64,000 nt of DNA from Magnolia sinica (GCF_029962835.1 NC_080578.1:50771001-50835000), one strand, 5' to 3'. Shown: positions 10,044 to 22,487, counted from the stretch's first letter. Translations and numbers: made by a program. The notes: a model not told the origin generated them from the sequence alone.

Positions 10044-11031
10044 GAGGGAAAGGAGCATATAAATGGAGAAAATGGAGGTTACCACCTTGAAGAAAGCCAT
10101 GGAGGTGGAAAAGTGCATGGAATGGAGAGATTTCAAGGAGATGAAGGTTATAAGACCTTGGAAAGGGGATTTTGTGCCCCAATGAGAGAAGTTTGGGATG
10201 TGTAGGGAGGATTTAGGAAGATCGAGGTTGAGAGGAGGTTAGGATTAGAGCATGCAAGGAGGAAAATGTCCTAGGAGCTTAGAGAGGAGGATTTTAGAGT
10301 GAAAGAGGGTTGAGGAAGGGTTTCGAAGGGTGAAAATGTTTTGAAAAAGGGTAAAAGGGGGTTTAAAGGGGTGTAGGGACATGTAAGGGGGGCCCCCGCA
10401 AGTGGGAGGGACCCACACGCTCGAGCCAGCAGTGGTGCGCCATAGATTTGGCAGTGCCGCCAGCCCACTCTGGAGGTTTTGACGGTGTCGCCACCATTCG
10501 GCGCTGTCCACCCCCCTGAGGTTTGTGTTTTCACTCCATGTGACCCCCTGGGTCCCCCTAAATGTATCTATTTCTTCTCTAAGTTGAGTATGGTGCATGT
10601 ACTACAATCCAGGGGTTGTTTTCTACCTAATATGAAGTTCGTAAGCTGAGTACACTAGCCCAGGTGGTTTAGATTCGATATAGACACATCCTTGCTTCGT
10701 CTTAGTTGAGATTAAACTGATCCAATATCAAATGAGACCGTCAAATTCACAGACCGGACTATAGAAGTCCTCTAAGCTACTAGAGCGACTTGGACTTACG
10801 TTATTTAACCATGGTCAGCTTAGACCATCTAATTTCTAGTTAGAAATGACTTGGATCACTTCGTATTACTTAAGTGGTCCTACTTATTATACTAGGCTAG
10901 TTTATAGGGGTTCATCTCGTTGATTAGATAAAGTTTTAGGATCCTAATACTGTCCTTAAATTTAGTCGCTCCCTCCTAAGTCAGAGTGAATCGCGATAAA
11001 CCCGTTACCATAGGCCCAGTTTAATCCAAAT
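10044..11031 (-). other. Gypsy-1 5' leader
   Basis: Between primer site and first ORF. The part at 10150-10560 is purine-rich on the plus strand (pyrimidine-rich in the element's sense) and includes a GC-rich stretch with repeated GCC/GGC words. No supported gene: the short ORFs here lack recognisable domains and overlap in several frames. Confidence 0.5.
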
Positions 11032-11047
11032 CATGCTCTGATACCAA
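11032..11047 (-). other. Gypsy-1 primer-binding site (tRNA-Met)
   Basis: Minus strand TTGGTATCAGAGCATG, complementary to the 3' end of plant initiator tRNA-Met, lying just inside the LTR end. Fixes element direction. Confidence 0.92.
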
Positions 11048-11049
11048 CT

Positions 11050-11255
11050 CCATAATGCCCTGAAAGTCAAGGACCAAGTAGTTACTCGGCTCCCGAATTC
11101 CTAAGTGTCACGTGTGCAATGATTAGTCACAAATGCATACAGTTAATCAGGTATTAGCAAGCAATGACGAATTAGACTAAGCATGTATAAATGCTAATTC
11201 GGTAATTAAGTTCCAAGTGCTACTAACCAAATAAATTTCCATCGTAAACTCATAT
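11050..11255 (-). repeat. Gypsy-1 5' LTR, 3'-terminal segment
   Basis: From the LTR end beside the primer site to the LARD-1 insertion point. It continues at 19765 after LARD-1 is removed. The exact terminus (11050-11056) is uncertain. Confidence 0.8.
11251..11255. repeat. LARD-1 target-site duplication, left
   Basis: CATAT, repeated at 19760-19764 directly after the 3' LTR. Confidence 0.93.
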
Positions 11256-12813
11256 TGTAACACCCTATCCATTCCGTACCAGTTTCTATGCAAATGTGCA
11301 TGATAATCGACACCCTTAGCTAGACCTGGATTGGCCATTCATAGTATACACCCAACTGACTGGGACCTCAAGACCTCGAAACCTATTTCATATCGACCAC
11401 CCCGTTGCCGCGATTATGGAGGTACAACCCGTGTGTCTATACGATACCCCGTTAGTGAGATACGCCGTGAAGAATCATTAGTGTATCATGTGCGCAAGGC
11501 GCCATGTACTTCATTCCACACATGTGCATAACACATGCACATGCCACACATGGGTGAGAGAATCTCTACACATGTGTGTGATGTCACACACCCATACCTC
11601 CCCTCTCTCATGTGCTCCCCAAAGTCAACATCTCTCCATTCCATACCCTATGTATGACATCATCACACCATGCCATCTCATGCTCCTTTAATCCATCATT
11701 AATTACAAATCATGAATTAATTGTCGTAATCTTAGTTTAGGCTAACCAAGATCGCATTAATTGAATCTAACCACATTTTAACAATTTCTCTACAAATAGT
11801 CCTTCATCCCTTAGCATTTCACAATTTTTTCTACACAAGAGAGAGAGAGGAGTGATCTTGGTGGGCCATCAACTCCATCAATCCCATCCCTTCCATCTAT
11901 CTCAACCATCCATTTAGTCCATTAAGGTGAGTACACCCCCCTCCATTCTTATGGTATGTTCTCTTTTTAATTATTTAGATAATTAATAGTGGTGATGATT
12001 TGATGATAATGATGTGATCAACGGTGTGGATGTATAGGAGAATATATACAAAAATTAAATTGTTATAGGCTTCATGTGGGACCCATCAATAGTGGGCCCC
12101 ACCAGAATTCTGTATGCCATTCAAACCATCCAAGTGTGGCTCATTGAGCTGGCCACACACGCACACCATGCACACACGTGCACATATCTAATTTATAAAA
12201 AAAAAAGTTAAAAAAATAAAAAAGAGAAGGAAGAGAGGACGTTGTTGCCAGCATTTAGAGGACCACTGGAGCAACCAGCATCCCAGCTTACTTGAGGGAA
12301 GGGGCTGTGGGCCCATAACGCCCCCCCACCTTAACATATATGTTTGATCCATGCCATCCATCCAATTTCCCAGCTCATTTTAGGTATGAGTCGAAAAATG
12401 AAGCCAATCCAGATCACTGGTAGGCCACACCATCAAAAAGATATTTTAATAGTAATAAATGGTTGGAGCCCACTGTGATGTTTCTATACACCGAAATATA
12501 TAGAATATTGGGCTTATTATATCAGTCACGAGCCCGGAAATCCAGTGGATGGAGTAGATTGTCATGATGTGGGCCCCACCTACGAAAAATCTTGAATACA
12601 AAAAAAATAGCATTGGACGTTGTTGTTGTCAGCGTCCAGATGACGTTGCAACAAGTAGCATCCTGTTGCTAGACATTGAAAGTAAGTGGGCCCCACCACA
12701 TGCCCCACCTTGATGCATGTCGAGCATCTACACCGTGCATTTGATGGGTCCCCTTTAAAAATGGCTCACCCCCAAAAATCAGCCGTACACAGAACTCAAG
12801 TAGCCCACATCAT

Positions 12814-12844
<31 letters not shown>

Positions 12845-13319
12845 AATAAATTTTGAATCCATGGGTCTGTTGTGTTCATGAGGTATGTCTTAAATCCAAA
12901 CCGTCCATCCATTTAGCGAGTTGTCTTAAGGCTTGAGAAGAAAAAAAGATATATCTAACTATCAAGTGGACCACACTACAAAAGTCGTAGGGGATTGAAT
13001 GCTTACCATTGAAACCCTTTTTGGGTCATAGGAGTTTTGGACCAATATGAAACTTGTTTTTCCTATTAATTCAGGTCATTGTGACCTTATGAACAAATTG
13101 GATGGAAAATAAACGTTATGGCAGGCCCTGTGAATTGTTTATTGGTGAAATCATTTTATTCACTGCTATTTGTGGTAAGGTCCAGATAATCTTTGGATTA
13201 AAAAAATCAATCAAAAATCTTCGTTGTGGTGCGCCGAACTCGGGACTTGGTGTATAGAAGTCGAGTGCCGAATTCGGGGCATCACAGAACCTGTCCGTCC
13301 CCGGATTTAGGGTGTGACA
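11256..13319 (+). repeat. LARD-1 5' LTR (shortened)
   Basis: 2064 bp, TGTAACACCC to GTGTGACA. Colinear with 13711 to about 15645 and then, from about 13200, with 19640-19759. It therefore lacks the central ~4 kb of the 3' LTR. Contains a TATA-like CTACAAATAG near 11790, a (GA)n tract near 11840 and an (AAT)n/(AAAT)n microsatellite at about 12812-12853. Confidence 0.9.
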
Positions 13320-13710
13320 GAAGATGGTATCAAAGCATAACATTTGGGATCAGTTACGAGCAAAGTTAGTAGTTGGAAAACATAGAAGAACTTAAAATAG
13401 GTTTTCCACAGTGATTGATTGAAAACCTAGATGCTATTAGTACTGCTGATTTGTATGAATCTAGAGAGATAAATATAGGATTCCCAGTTTGAGAACCTAG
13501 TCAAAACAGGATTCCCTAGTTGAAACCGTAGAGATTATACTTAGCACCCAGGCATGAGGGAGATAGCCACGAGTAATACCCTCACTTGTGGGATAGATGA
13601 TTGTACTGTATATGTATGATGATACATATGTTTGGCTTTCCATGTTATGAGTTTGTTAATGTATTATGACTATAAATTTTGTGGATGAAATTTTTGTTAG
13701 GAGGGTAGAT
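13320..13710 (+). other. LARD-1 internal region
   Basis: 391 bp with no ORF. Primer site at the left end and purine-rich AGGAGGGTAGA at 13699-13709 just before the 3' LTR. Mid part holds a small inverted word round TATGATGATACATA. Confidence 0.85.
13325..13337 (+). other. LARD-1 primer-binding site (tRNA-Met)
   Basis: TGGTATCAAAGCA, five nt after the 5' LTR end; complementary to initiator tRNA-Met with one difference from the consensus. Confidence 0.88.
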
Positions 13711-15644
13711 TGTAACACCCAATCCATTTTGTAGTAGTTTCTATGCATATGTGCATGATAATCGACACCCTTAGCTAGACTGGCCGTTCATAGTATACAC
13801 CTAACTGACAGGGACCTCAAGATCTCGAAACCTATTTCATATCGACTGCCCTATCGCCGCGATCGTGGAAGTACAACCCGTGCGTCTGTACGATACTCTG
13901 TTAGTGAGATACGCCGTGAAGAATCATTAGTGTATCATGTGCGTAAGGCGCCATGTACTCCATTCAACACATGTGCACAACACATGCCATGCACACATGC
14001 ACATGCCACAAATGGGTGAGAGAATCTCTACCCATGTGTATGATGTCACACACCCATACCTCCCCTCTTTCATGTGCTCCCCAAAGTCAACATCTCTCCA
14101 TTCCATACCCTATGTATGACATCATCATACTATGTCATCCCATGATCCTTTAATCCATCATTAATTACAAATCATGAATTAATTTTCATAATCTTAGTTT
14201 AAGCTAACCAAGATCACATTAATTAAATCTAACCACATTTTAACAATTTCTTTACAAATAGTCCTTCATCCCTTAGCATTTCACCATTTTTCTAGACAAG
14301 AGAGAGAGAGGAGTGATCTTGGTGGGCCATCAACTCCATCAATCCCATCCATTCCATTCATCTCAACCATCCATTTAGTCCATTAAGGTGAGTACACCCC
14401 CCTCCACTCTTATGGTGTGTTCTCTTTCTTATTATTTGGATAATTAATGGTGGTGATAATTTGATGATAATGATGTGGATGTATAGGAGAATATATACAA
14501 AACTTAAATTGTCATAGGCTTCATGTGGGACCATCAATAGTGGACCCCACCAAAATTTTGTATGCCATCCAAACCGTCCAAGTGTTGCTCATTGAGCTGG
14601 CCACACACGCACACCATGCACACACGTGCACATATCTAATTATAAAAAAAAAAATTTAAAAATAAAAAAGAGAAGGAAGAGAGGACGTTCCTGCCAGTGT
14701 CCAGAGGACTACTGGAGTAAGCAGCGTCCCAGCTTGCTTGAGGGAAGGGGCTGTGGGCCACCAACGCCCCCCCTTCTTGACGTATATGTTTGATCCACAC
14801 CGTCCATACAATTTCCCAACTCATTTTAGGCATTGAGCCAAAAAATGAAGCCAATCCAGATATTTGGTAGGCCACACCATCAAAAAGATATTTTAATAGT
14901 AATAAATGGTTGGAGCCCACTGTGATATTTCTATACACCGAAATATATAGAATATTGGGCTTATTATATCAGTCACGAGCCTGAGAATCCAGTGGATGGA
15001 GTAGATCGGCATGATGTGGGTCCCACCTATGAAAAACCTCAAATACAAAAAAGAATAACAACATTGGACGCTGTTGTTGTAAGAGTCCAGATGACGCTGC
15101 AGCAAACAGCGTCCTGCTGCTGGACGCTGAAAGTAAGTGGGCCCCACCACAGGCCCCACCTTGATGCATGTCGAGCATCTACACCGTGCATTTGATGGGT
15201 CCCCTTTAAAAATGGCTCACCCCTAAAAATCAGTCGTACATGGAACTCAGGTGGCCCACACCATTAAAAATAAAAATAAAAATAATAAATAAATAAATTT
15301 TGAAGCTATGGGTCTGTTGTGTTCATGAGGTATGTCTTATATCCAAACTATCCATCCATTTGGTGAGTTGTCTTAATGCTTGAGAAGAAAAATAAGATAT
15401 ATCTAACTATCAAGTGGACCACACTACAAAAGCCGTAGGGGATTGAATGTCTACCATTGAAACCCTTTTTGGGTCATAGGAGTTTTGGACCAATATGAAA
15501 CTTGTTTTTCCTATTAATTCAGGTCATTGTGACCTTATGAACAGATTGGATGGAAAATAAACATTATGATAGGCCCCGTGAATTGTTTAATGGTGAAATC
15601 ATTTTATTCACTGCTATTTGTGGTAAGGTCTAGTTAATCTTTGG

Positions 15645-18600
15645 ATAATTCTCTAAAATGATCTCAAAAAATAAATGAACCACGTATATATAATAAATAC
15701 ATCACTTTGGGATCCATGTAACTTTGATCTCCTTGAACCTTTCGTACAACTCGGAGCTCGAGTATATAGGATCACTTGTTGAGGTCCACCTAAAATTTGG
15801 ATGCATCTGAAACTTGGCTTCACCCCTTAACCAAGTGGGACGCACATAATGGATGGGCTAGATTTGTGATCCACGCCTCGGTGGCCCAACAAGCAATTAT
15901 GAATGTTTTAATGGAGGGTAATCCTCTCAATTTTTAAGCTTGGTGTGGCCCACATGTGCCACAAATTGACTTGATTTTAAGCCCCAGGCCCACCATGGAT
16001 TGGTGGCCCATTAATTACGCAAATTGGATTGACACGTGAATGGTCCGGATCTTTGTTAAATTTTCTATATATTGATGGTGTACAATCATGTGACCATGTA
16101 ATGCGTGGACAACCTACAATTGATATAACTATGATAAATGCATAACCCCATGAGCTCCACCGTATAGAACCCATGTGAATTCCATTGATGTGTGGGCCTA
16201 AGAATGTTAAGGCCCATTTTGAGTGAATGTCGTGTGGGCCCATCAGTAGTAGCCTTGTTTGGGCCAACCATTGGCCCTCTTCGGCAAGAGTTTGTGATCC
16301 CCATGTGTTAAATGTATGCTATGTTGAATCATGTGAAATTGTGTTGTGTCTATAGCCCTTCACCACTTGGTATGTGATACAAGTTGTATTATGTTGTTGC
16401 CTTAGATTGCCTAATTTTATAACGAGTGCACAACCCTTCACCACTTGGCACTTTGGTTAGAGTACGACCCTAAGTAATAGGATCATATAACATCTGTCTA
16501 AACCCATAAACATGTTCAATTATAACAAATATATAGACTTTAGTGGTGTGAGGATGTGATATACATGTTTGGCCCATTAATCATGTGGGCATGTGACGTA
16601 TGTTTGGCCACCTAATCATATGCAATTGTGGAGTATATGTAGTCGTCTAACCGTATGATTGCGAAATTGACATAAGGCCATCCAACTACATGAAATTGGG
16701 TGGCATTGGTGACCACCCAATGACAAGACTATGCGCTTATGGGCATAGCCATAGTCACTTAAACCATGAACAATCGGGTTGTATGTGTAAATTTTCTTAG
16801 TTATGAGAATTATTATATAGGTTCAATTATACAACTTGATAATGGAGTGGCCCTCAATTCGGTGTCATGCGACATAAATACAACCCTTACATTATGCTCA
16901 TAAGTGAGGCAGATGTGGGGACCACTAAACTATATCTAATGTGATGGAAGCTAGTTCTTGGCCTCTTGATCACGTGACACTGAATCCAAGTCATTCTCCA
17001 TATGAAGTATATGGCGGTCATAGTTTAAGAGTTAGTATAACTGGGTATGGTGGGTATGCTTGTGATTGTGCCTTGGATGCTTTGAGATGCGGTCACTAGA
17101 CCATGATACTAATTATATGTCCACTTAACCAAGTGAAATTATGGCATCGGCAACCTGACCATGTGGGAGCTTAATAAAGTGGTTGCCCATAGATGTATGA
17201 GTTATGATAAGTAACCATGTGACCTTAAATCATTTATTAATGGCTAGTAGAGTGACATTTGTGTGGCCGCTCAACCATATGGACTTCTGATAATGGATTG
17301 GCCACAAGACTATGTGGGCATATGATAATTGTGTGATTACTCAGATTCGTGGACTATGCTGATGGTGTAACCTCTTGGGTCTGTGAACTTAAGACGTGTG
17401 TTAGATTGATTATGGACCCTACCTTAATGTAAGTATTGTATATTTTACCATTTATCCATTAGGCTAGCTAATTCTAGAACATGATTTCAAAATGACATAG
17501 ATCCAATTCCTAAATAAGTCAGACGTTATGAAATAGTGTTAATTGAACATATAACTTTCGAACACTTGTGAACCCACTCAATGTACGTATTTTATCCGCA
17601 TTGTTCAATTGTTTTGTCAACCAAATAGTTCGATAATGGAGCCCGCTGACATATGCCTTGTGCATTTAAACTGTTCTTTCTTATACTACCTTAATGAGTG
17701 TGAGTTACCTATACTATCTACTTGTTGTGACCCACTGTAATGTTTGTGTGTGGACCCATCTGCTTGCATTACCACTAAGAAGTAGGACCCACTACATTGT
17801 ATGAGACGAATCCATGTCATTCAACCGTGATTAACTCTTATGTGTATATTATATACCCAAGTCATTCAACTTAGGGCTCACTGTATCTTATGAGGTTTAC
17901 TGTGCCTTCCAAACCATTGTAGAACTACTAGTATAATTATTTGCAAATTCAATCTACTAACACCCCACTTCAAGGTGAAGCCCTCTACATTATATGAGTT
18001 TCACCAGTACCATCCATCCTGTGGCTCATTTATTATATGTTATATTTATGCCTTTTATCTCATAACCATTTGATGCATGTACTTTGCGTCACCGCTACTC
18101 ATTAACCATAAGGCCCAGTTAGGGTATAACCATGTGATCCTAATAAAAGAAAATAATGTTAGGCCAAAACCACTAATGGAATATCTATCCTGCAAAGGAT
18201 ATGGTGTAACTCTGAATACAATTAATGCTCGTGATTATGATAGTTATGGATGATATCAGTGATGTTAGTTATTATGGTTAATAAAAGTTTGTGACTTAAT
18301 ATCTTGATTAATATTGTTCCATTTCCTAGCATACTAAATTCATTTACTTGACCATGTTGCTATTGATCATACTCATGCACTATGGAATGATGGTATGTGC
18401 AAGTATACTTCAATGCATTTGTTCATGTGTAAGATATGTCCTCTTCAGTTTAGTCACATGACCATGGATTGATATAGTTGATAGTGGCACATGATGATTG
18501 TATGTCATTTTTAGCTTAAAGGTTAAGCAGACCCTAAACTCATGGCATTATACGTATACCACATGCACTTGAACGTATGCCTTATCATAATTACTTGAAT

Positions 18601-19640
18601 TCATGCATAATCATGGCATACATGATGATTGAAATACCACAGTCATGCCGTATAACATGAGTTGGATCTTAATGACAAAATGTACATCTATGATATGACT
18701 TGGGTTATCCCTGAAAATGAACGGGACACCGGAAGTGTGGAAATAGTAGGGGATGATGTGCCCCTTGGGTTGAAAGTCCCTAAACCCTAATGCTAGCTAG
18801 GGTTGCCTCACCGTCGGGCTGAGTGGATACATGGGTCATGGATTTGACTCCCACTAACGAGGTCGGGTTGAGAAGAGGTGGGTCCAACCTACTTAGGGGC
18901 TGAGGTGTAAACAGGGACCGGTCTGACTCGCCAGTGAGGAGAAGCATAAATGAAATCCGCTACTAGCCTGCCAGGTGGCAGTCCATTGCAGGGCAGGTAT
19001 GTGAGATCGATTACTAGTGTCTGGTGCATGAGTATCATCCATGGTATTTTCCATGATATACAGTTGGTGGAAGTCCACCACAGGTTGGGTATGCGAGGTC
19101 GATTACTAGTGTTTGGTGCATGGGTGTCGACCATGGTGCTTCCTGAGATATACAGTTATGATATGATATGACAATATGATGATGATGATGTGATTGCGGA
19201 TGCATGTAATATGCTTATGGTTGTGGTATAGGAAAAATGAAAACATGACTTGGTGATGCTGGTAGCATTGACCGGAGTATTACTATGATGCATATGCATT
19301 GCATTGGCATTGACATCATACCTTACGTGTTACACGCCTTTCACATATATGATTTCCTTGTAGCATATTTATCTTACTTTCATGTAGGACACACTACACA
19401 CGCGTGTGTACTCACTAGGCTTTTTTCCTAAGTTTCTTTTTTTTCATTTTTTTCAGGGCTGGGGTAGCTTGGAAGACTTAGCTTTCTCGATGCATTGCAT
19501 CTATTTTTCGATTTGACAATGTTGACGTTATGTACCTTTTGTAAAGAATTATACTTGTAACCATCATTATTTATAATGGAGAGTGTTACTTGGTATTTTA
19601 ATCATGGATCTTCATGCTCAGGTATTATTATATGTATATA
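15645..19640 (+). repeat. Long-form-only segment of LARD-1 3' LTR
   Basis: About 4 kb absent from the 5' LTR. I see no transposon ends, TSD or coding domain at its borders, so a deletion in the 5' LTR is more likely than an insertion here. Confidence 0.6.
18974..19157 (+). repeat. 92-bp tandem duplication
   Basis: Copy one 18974-19065, copy two 19066-19157. Shared words include GGTGG.AGTCCA, CGATTACTAGTGT.TGGTGC and GATATACAGTT. The copies are diverged. Confidence 0.85.
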
Positions 19641-19759
19641 AAAAACTCAATAAAAAATCTTCCCTGTGGTGCACCGAACTCGGGACTTGGTGTATGGAAG
19701 TTGAGTGTCATATTTAAGGCATCACGGAAGCTGTCCGTCCTTAGATTTGGGGCATGACA

Positions 19760-19764
19760 CATAT
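19760..19764. repeat. LARD-1 target-site duplication, right
   Basis: CATAT, identical to 11251-11255. Confidence 0.93.
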
Positions 19765-20653
19765 CCACATAACAACTTAATAAATTCAAATAACAGTCAT
19801 CCAGGGATCCAATCCCATACACTCATCACTCCCCAAAATGGTCTAGGCTCTGGCCTAGTCCCGCCAACATCCACCTCGCTAATAAGGACCGCTAAACTCC
19901 TAGTAATACACTCGCTTCTTGTCATCATCGACATCGACATCGTCCAATGCGTGATGCTCTAGGGTACCAGCATCTATATCGGGTTCTGGTTAGTGTTTTA
20001 GAACACCGTCTCAAAGTGGGAGTGAGTGATCAACTCAGTTGTACCATTAGCAATAGGCATATGAATTATCATGCATATGATACATTTAATGAATAGAAAA
20101 CAGCATAGAATCCTAAACACTGTTGTTAATGCTCCCTCAAGCCAACACTCCCTCAAGCAATGACATCTCATGTTCGCAATGAACCAACACTCCCTCAAAG
20201 CGACCTCGATTGCATAATCACTAAAACAATAAATGCAATGTTGTGGAACATGTTAACCAGGTTGTTTAGTTAACTTTATTCATTCAGCAGGTTGGAGAAA
20301 CAAGAATACCCTAATGGAGTTATTACCCTAATCCAATCGCGTGGCTCAAGGGTCATGGTCATGTGACTCTCGCGACCCTTAGCCTTATATTGGGGTCGTC
20401 AATCCCGAAGAGTAGTATAAACATAGACGAAATAGATTAGGACTTAGATGTCCTACTCACATCACTGTAGGGAGATCATCACCTTAACAGAAGTCAGCAT
20501 CACAGATATAGTGTCCCATAACACCGTTCCTGGCTCACGAGTCTAAGTGCTCATTGGACACTACGGGGAGGCTGGTCACCCCTAGGCTGACAGCACGGGC
20601 ATAGTGTCCCATACCACCATCTTGACTCATGATACTTTGTGGGCCGTACATAA
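19765..20653 (-). repeat. Gypsy-1 5' LTR, middle segment
   Basis: Continuation of the LTR between LARD-1 and Copia-2. Contains three copies of ACACTCCCTCAA-like sequence at about 20130-20200 and paired TAGTGTCCCATA words near 20510 and 20600. No coding content. Confidence 0.75.
20649..20653. repeat. Copia-2 target-site duplication, left
   Basis: CATAA, repeated at 25480-25484. Confidence 0.9.
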
Positions 20654-20764
20654 TTTAAATGCTAACTTTTATAGCTCCTAAGTTTGTCAAATTTTGTAGT
20701 GCCAAAACCTCTTGGAATCTGTATCTTGTTTAGTTCTTATTATAAGATCAACTTCATGTCATCC

Positions 20765-20935
20765 TTGTCTACAGTCAAGTACAAGATCAAGACACTCAAG
20801 TACATGATCAAGAAGTTTAAGTACAATATCAAGAAGTTCACTTTCAAGAACAAGAAGTTCAAGTACAAGATGAAGAGGTTCAAGAACATGAAGTTCAAGT
20901 ACTATATCAAGTCTTCAAGCTTTAACTACTTCAAG
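20765..20935 (+). repeat. Degenerate AAGTACAAGATCAAG-type tandem repeats in Copia-2 LTR
   Basis: About eight imperfect units of roughly 12-24 nt combining CAAGTACA and ATCAAGAAGTT. They create a Lys-rich open frame that I do not accept as a gene. Weaker versions occur at the same place in the Copia-3 LTR (about 60715-60830). Confidence 0.8.
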
Positions 20936-21044
20936 AGAATGATATGTGATGAATCAATTTCACAAGTAAGATTTGTTTGACCTTAGACTAACCTTAGGAT
21001 AGGTCATACAATATCATAAGTCTTTTGATAATTTCATAGGTCAT

Positions 21045-21405
21045 TTTTTTACTAGTCCTAGCCATGGTTCGACTAGTCTAGACACTGGCTCGACCAGTCC
21101 AATGTTTGTTGTGTATTTTCAAGTTTTCTGTTAGACCCTCGACCAGTCCTGGAGATTGCTCGACCAGTTGAGTGAACAATGCTCGACCAGTGGAGCAGGC
21201 TCGACTCAAAATCCCGCAACATTTCTGGGTCCCACTTGACTAGTCGAGTGCAGGGCTTGACCAGTCGAGCAGGCCACTCAACCAGTCGAGTAAGCCACTT
21301 TATCAGTCGAGTAGGGATCTTATCTTATCACACCAAAAATTTTGAAATGTTGTTGGTCCTTCGACCAGTCGAGCTGACCACTAGGCCAGTCGAGTGAACA
21401 ATATT
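21045..21405 (+). promoter_or_regulatory. U3 dyad array of Copia-2 LTR
   Basis: About twelve copies of CTCGACCAGTCGAG-like dyads, for example TCGACCAGTCGA at 21361-21372 and CTTGACTAGTCGAG near 21236. It ends just before a TATAAAT box at 21412-21418. Confidence 0.82.
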
Positions 21406-21411
21406 TTTACC

Positions 21412-21418
21412 TATAAAT
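21412..21418 (+). promoter_or_regulatory. TATA box of Copia-2 5' LTR
   Basis: TATAAAT immediately after the dyad array, as in the sister LTRs. Confidence 0.75.
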
Positions 21419-22419
21419 TGAGGATGATTTTCAGAGTTTTTCAATTCATTCAAAGTTATTCAAGTCACAACTCTGAGAAACTTGTCCCCAAATTCTAGAA
21501 GCTAATTTGTTAGTATTTAAGATTCTTGTAATATCTTTTTTGCATTTGATTTTGTGATCTCCATTTAATTTTATTTCTTTTAAAAAGGGAATATTGATTT
21601 TACCCTTTGTGACAACAAAATCAAATTAAGATAGCCTGGGTTGATTTAATCTAAAAATGATTTAGACCTAAGAACTCTTTCATATGTGAGATTGGACATT
21701 GAACACCTACATCGAATTGGTTCCACCGGACTTCATCAGAAGAAGAATCTTCAGACAAGTACATTTCAATTTTTTGTATTTAGTTTGTAAGATTACTAGA
21801 AAATCTTTCTTTTTGGTTTCGACTGAGATAGCTAGAAAATCTCAGTGAGTGGGGTTTTTAACTGTGGTAGCACTTTGAAAATGCAATTGTGAAGGTTTTG
21901 GGTGAACCTTGGAAAACCTATTTCATAGTGAAAGTCAATATCCCATGGGTGAGGATATTGGGAGTGAAGTAGTTGTGTGGATATTTTCTAACAATTGGTG
22001 TACACACAAGCGAACCACTATACTTGCTAGAGTTGTGATGAATGTTTATTTTTGTGCATTTGTGGTGAATGATTGTAATTTATTTTCTACACATGTGGTG
22101 AATGTTGTAATAATAGTAGATATTTATTTCTGTTTTATTCTTTATTTCTCTGTATCGGTTTGGGATTTTGATACACAGACCGTTCTAGAAATTAGGTTGT
22201 CCTACAATAAGCCATTGGTTTTTGGTGTAAGGTTGTCCTTAGAATAACATCTGTATCAACCTCTCAATACTTGTGCATTTGAGGTTGCTATTTATTTCTG
22301 CTATTTGAGATTGATAAGTGCTATCTTGTTCTAGTTCTTTCTTTATTCTGCATTTAAATTTTTATTTGGCATGGTCCTATTCACCCCCCCTCTAGGACTT
22401 TTAGCTCGGCCTTTTTAAG

Positions 22420-22432
22420 TGGTATCAAAGCC
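22420..22432 (+). other. Copia-2 primer-binding site (tRNA-Met)
   Basis: TGGTATCAAAGCC two nt after the LTR end; complementary to initiator tRNA-Met. Confidence 0.9.
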
Positions 22433-22487
22433 TAATGGCTCATTTATTTAGATTTATTTCCTGAGCTAACCAATCTGAGCTTATATC

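Larger units (their letters stand above)
11256..19759 (+). mobile_element. LARD-1: giant-LTR non-autonomous retrotransposon without genes
   Basis: Two direct repeats share start TGTAACACCC and end GTGTGACA/GCATGACA: 11256-13319 and 13711-19759. They flank only 391 bp of internal DNA, which holds a tRNA-Met primer site and a purine tract. Perfect 5-bp TSD CATAT on both sides shows it inserted as one unit into the Gypsy-1 LTR. With no gag or pol it must have used proteins of another element. Termini and primer fit Ty3/gypsy. The 3' LTR is about 4 kb longer than the 5' LTR. Confidence 0.9.
13711..19759 (+). repeat. LARD-1 3' LTR (long form)
   Basis: 6049 bp, TGTAACACCC to GCATGACA. First 1.93 kb and last 0.12 kb match the 5' LTR. 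The middle (about 15645-19640) is unique in the window and has no long ORF. The middle is rich in recurring words like AACCATGTGG and GGCCAC (for example near 16560-17300) and holds a 92-bp tandem duplication. Confidence 0.9.
20654..22417 (+). repeat. Copia-2 5' LTR
   Basis: Starts TTTAAATGC (mutated TGTAAGTGC) and ends CCTTTTTA (mutated CA). Aligns with the Copia-1 and Copia-3 LTRs. 1764 bp. Confidence 0.88.

Noticed and set aside
10245..10598. Minus-strand Pro/Leu-rich ORFs in two frames
   Set aside because: Low-complexity GC-rich leader of Gypsy-1; overlapping frames are equally open and there is no domain.
20684..20980. Lys/Tyr-rich ORF of 98 codons on the plus strand
   Set aside because: It lies inside the Copia-2 LTR and consists of translated AAGTACAAGATCAAG repeats. 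No domain, and the sister LTRs do not keep the frame.
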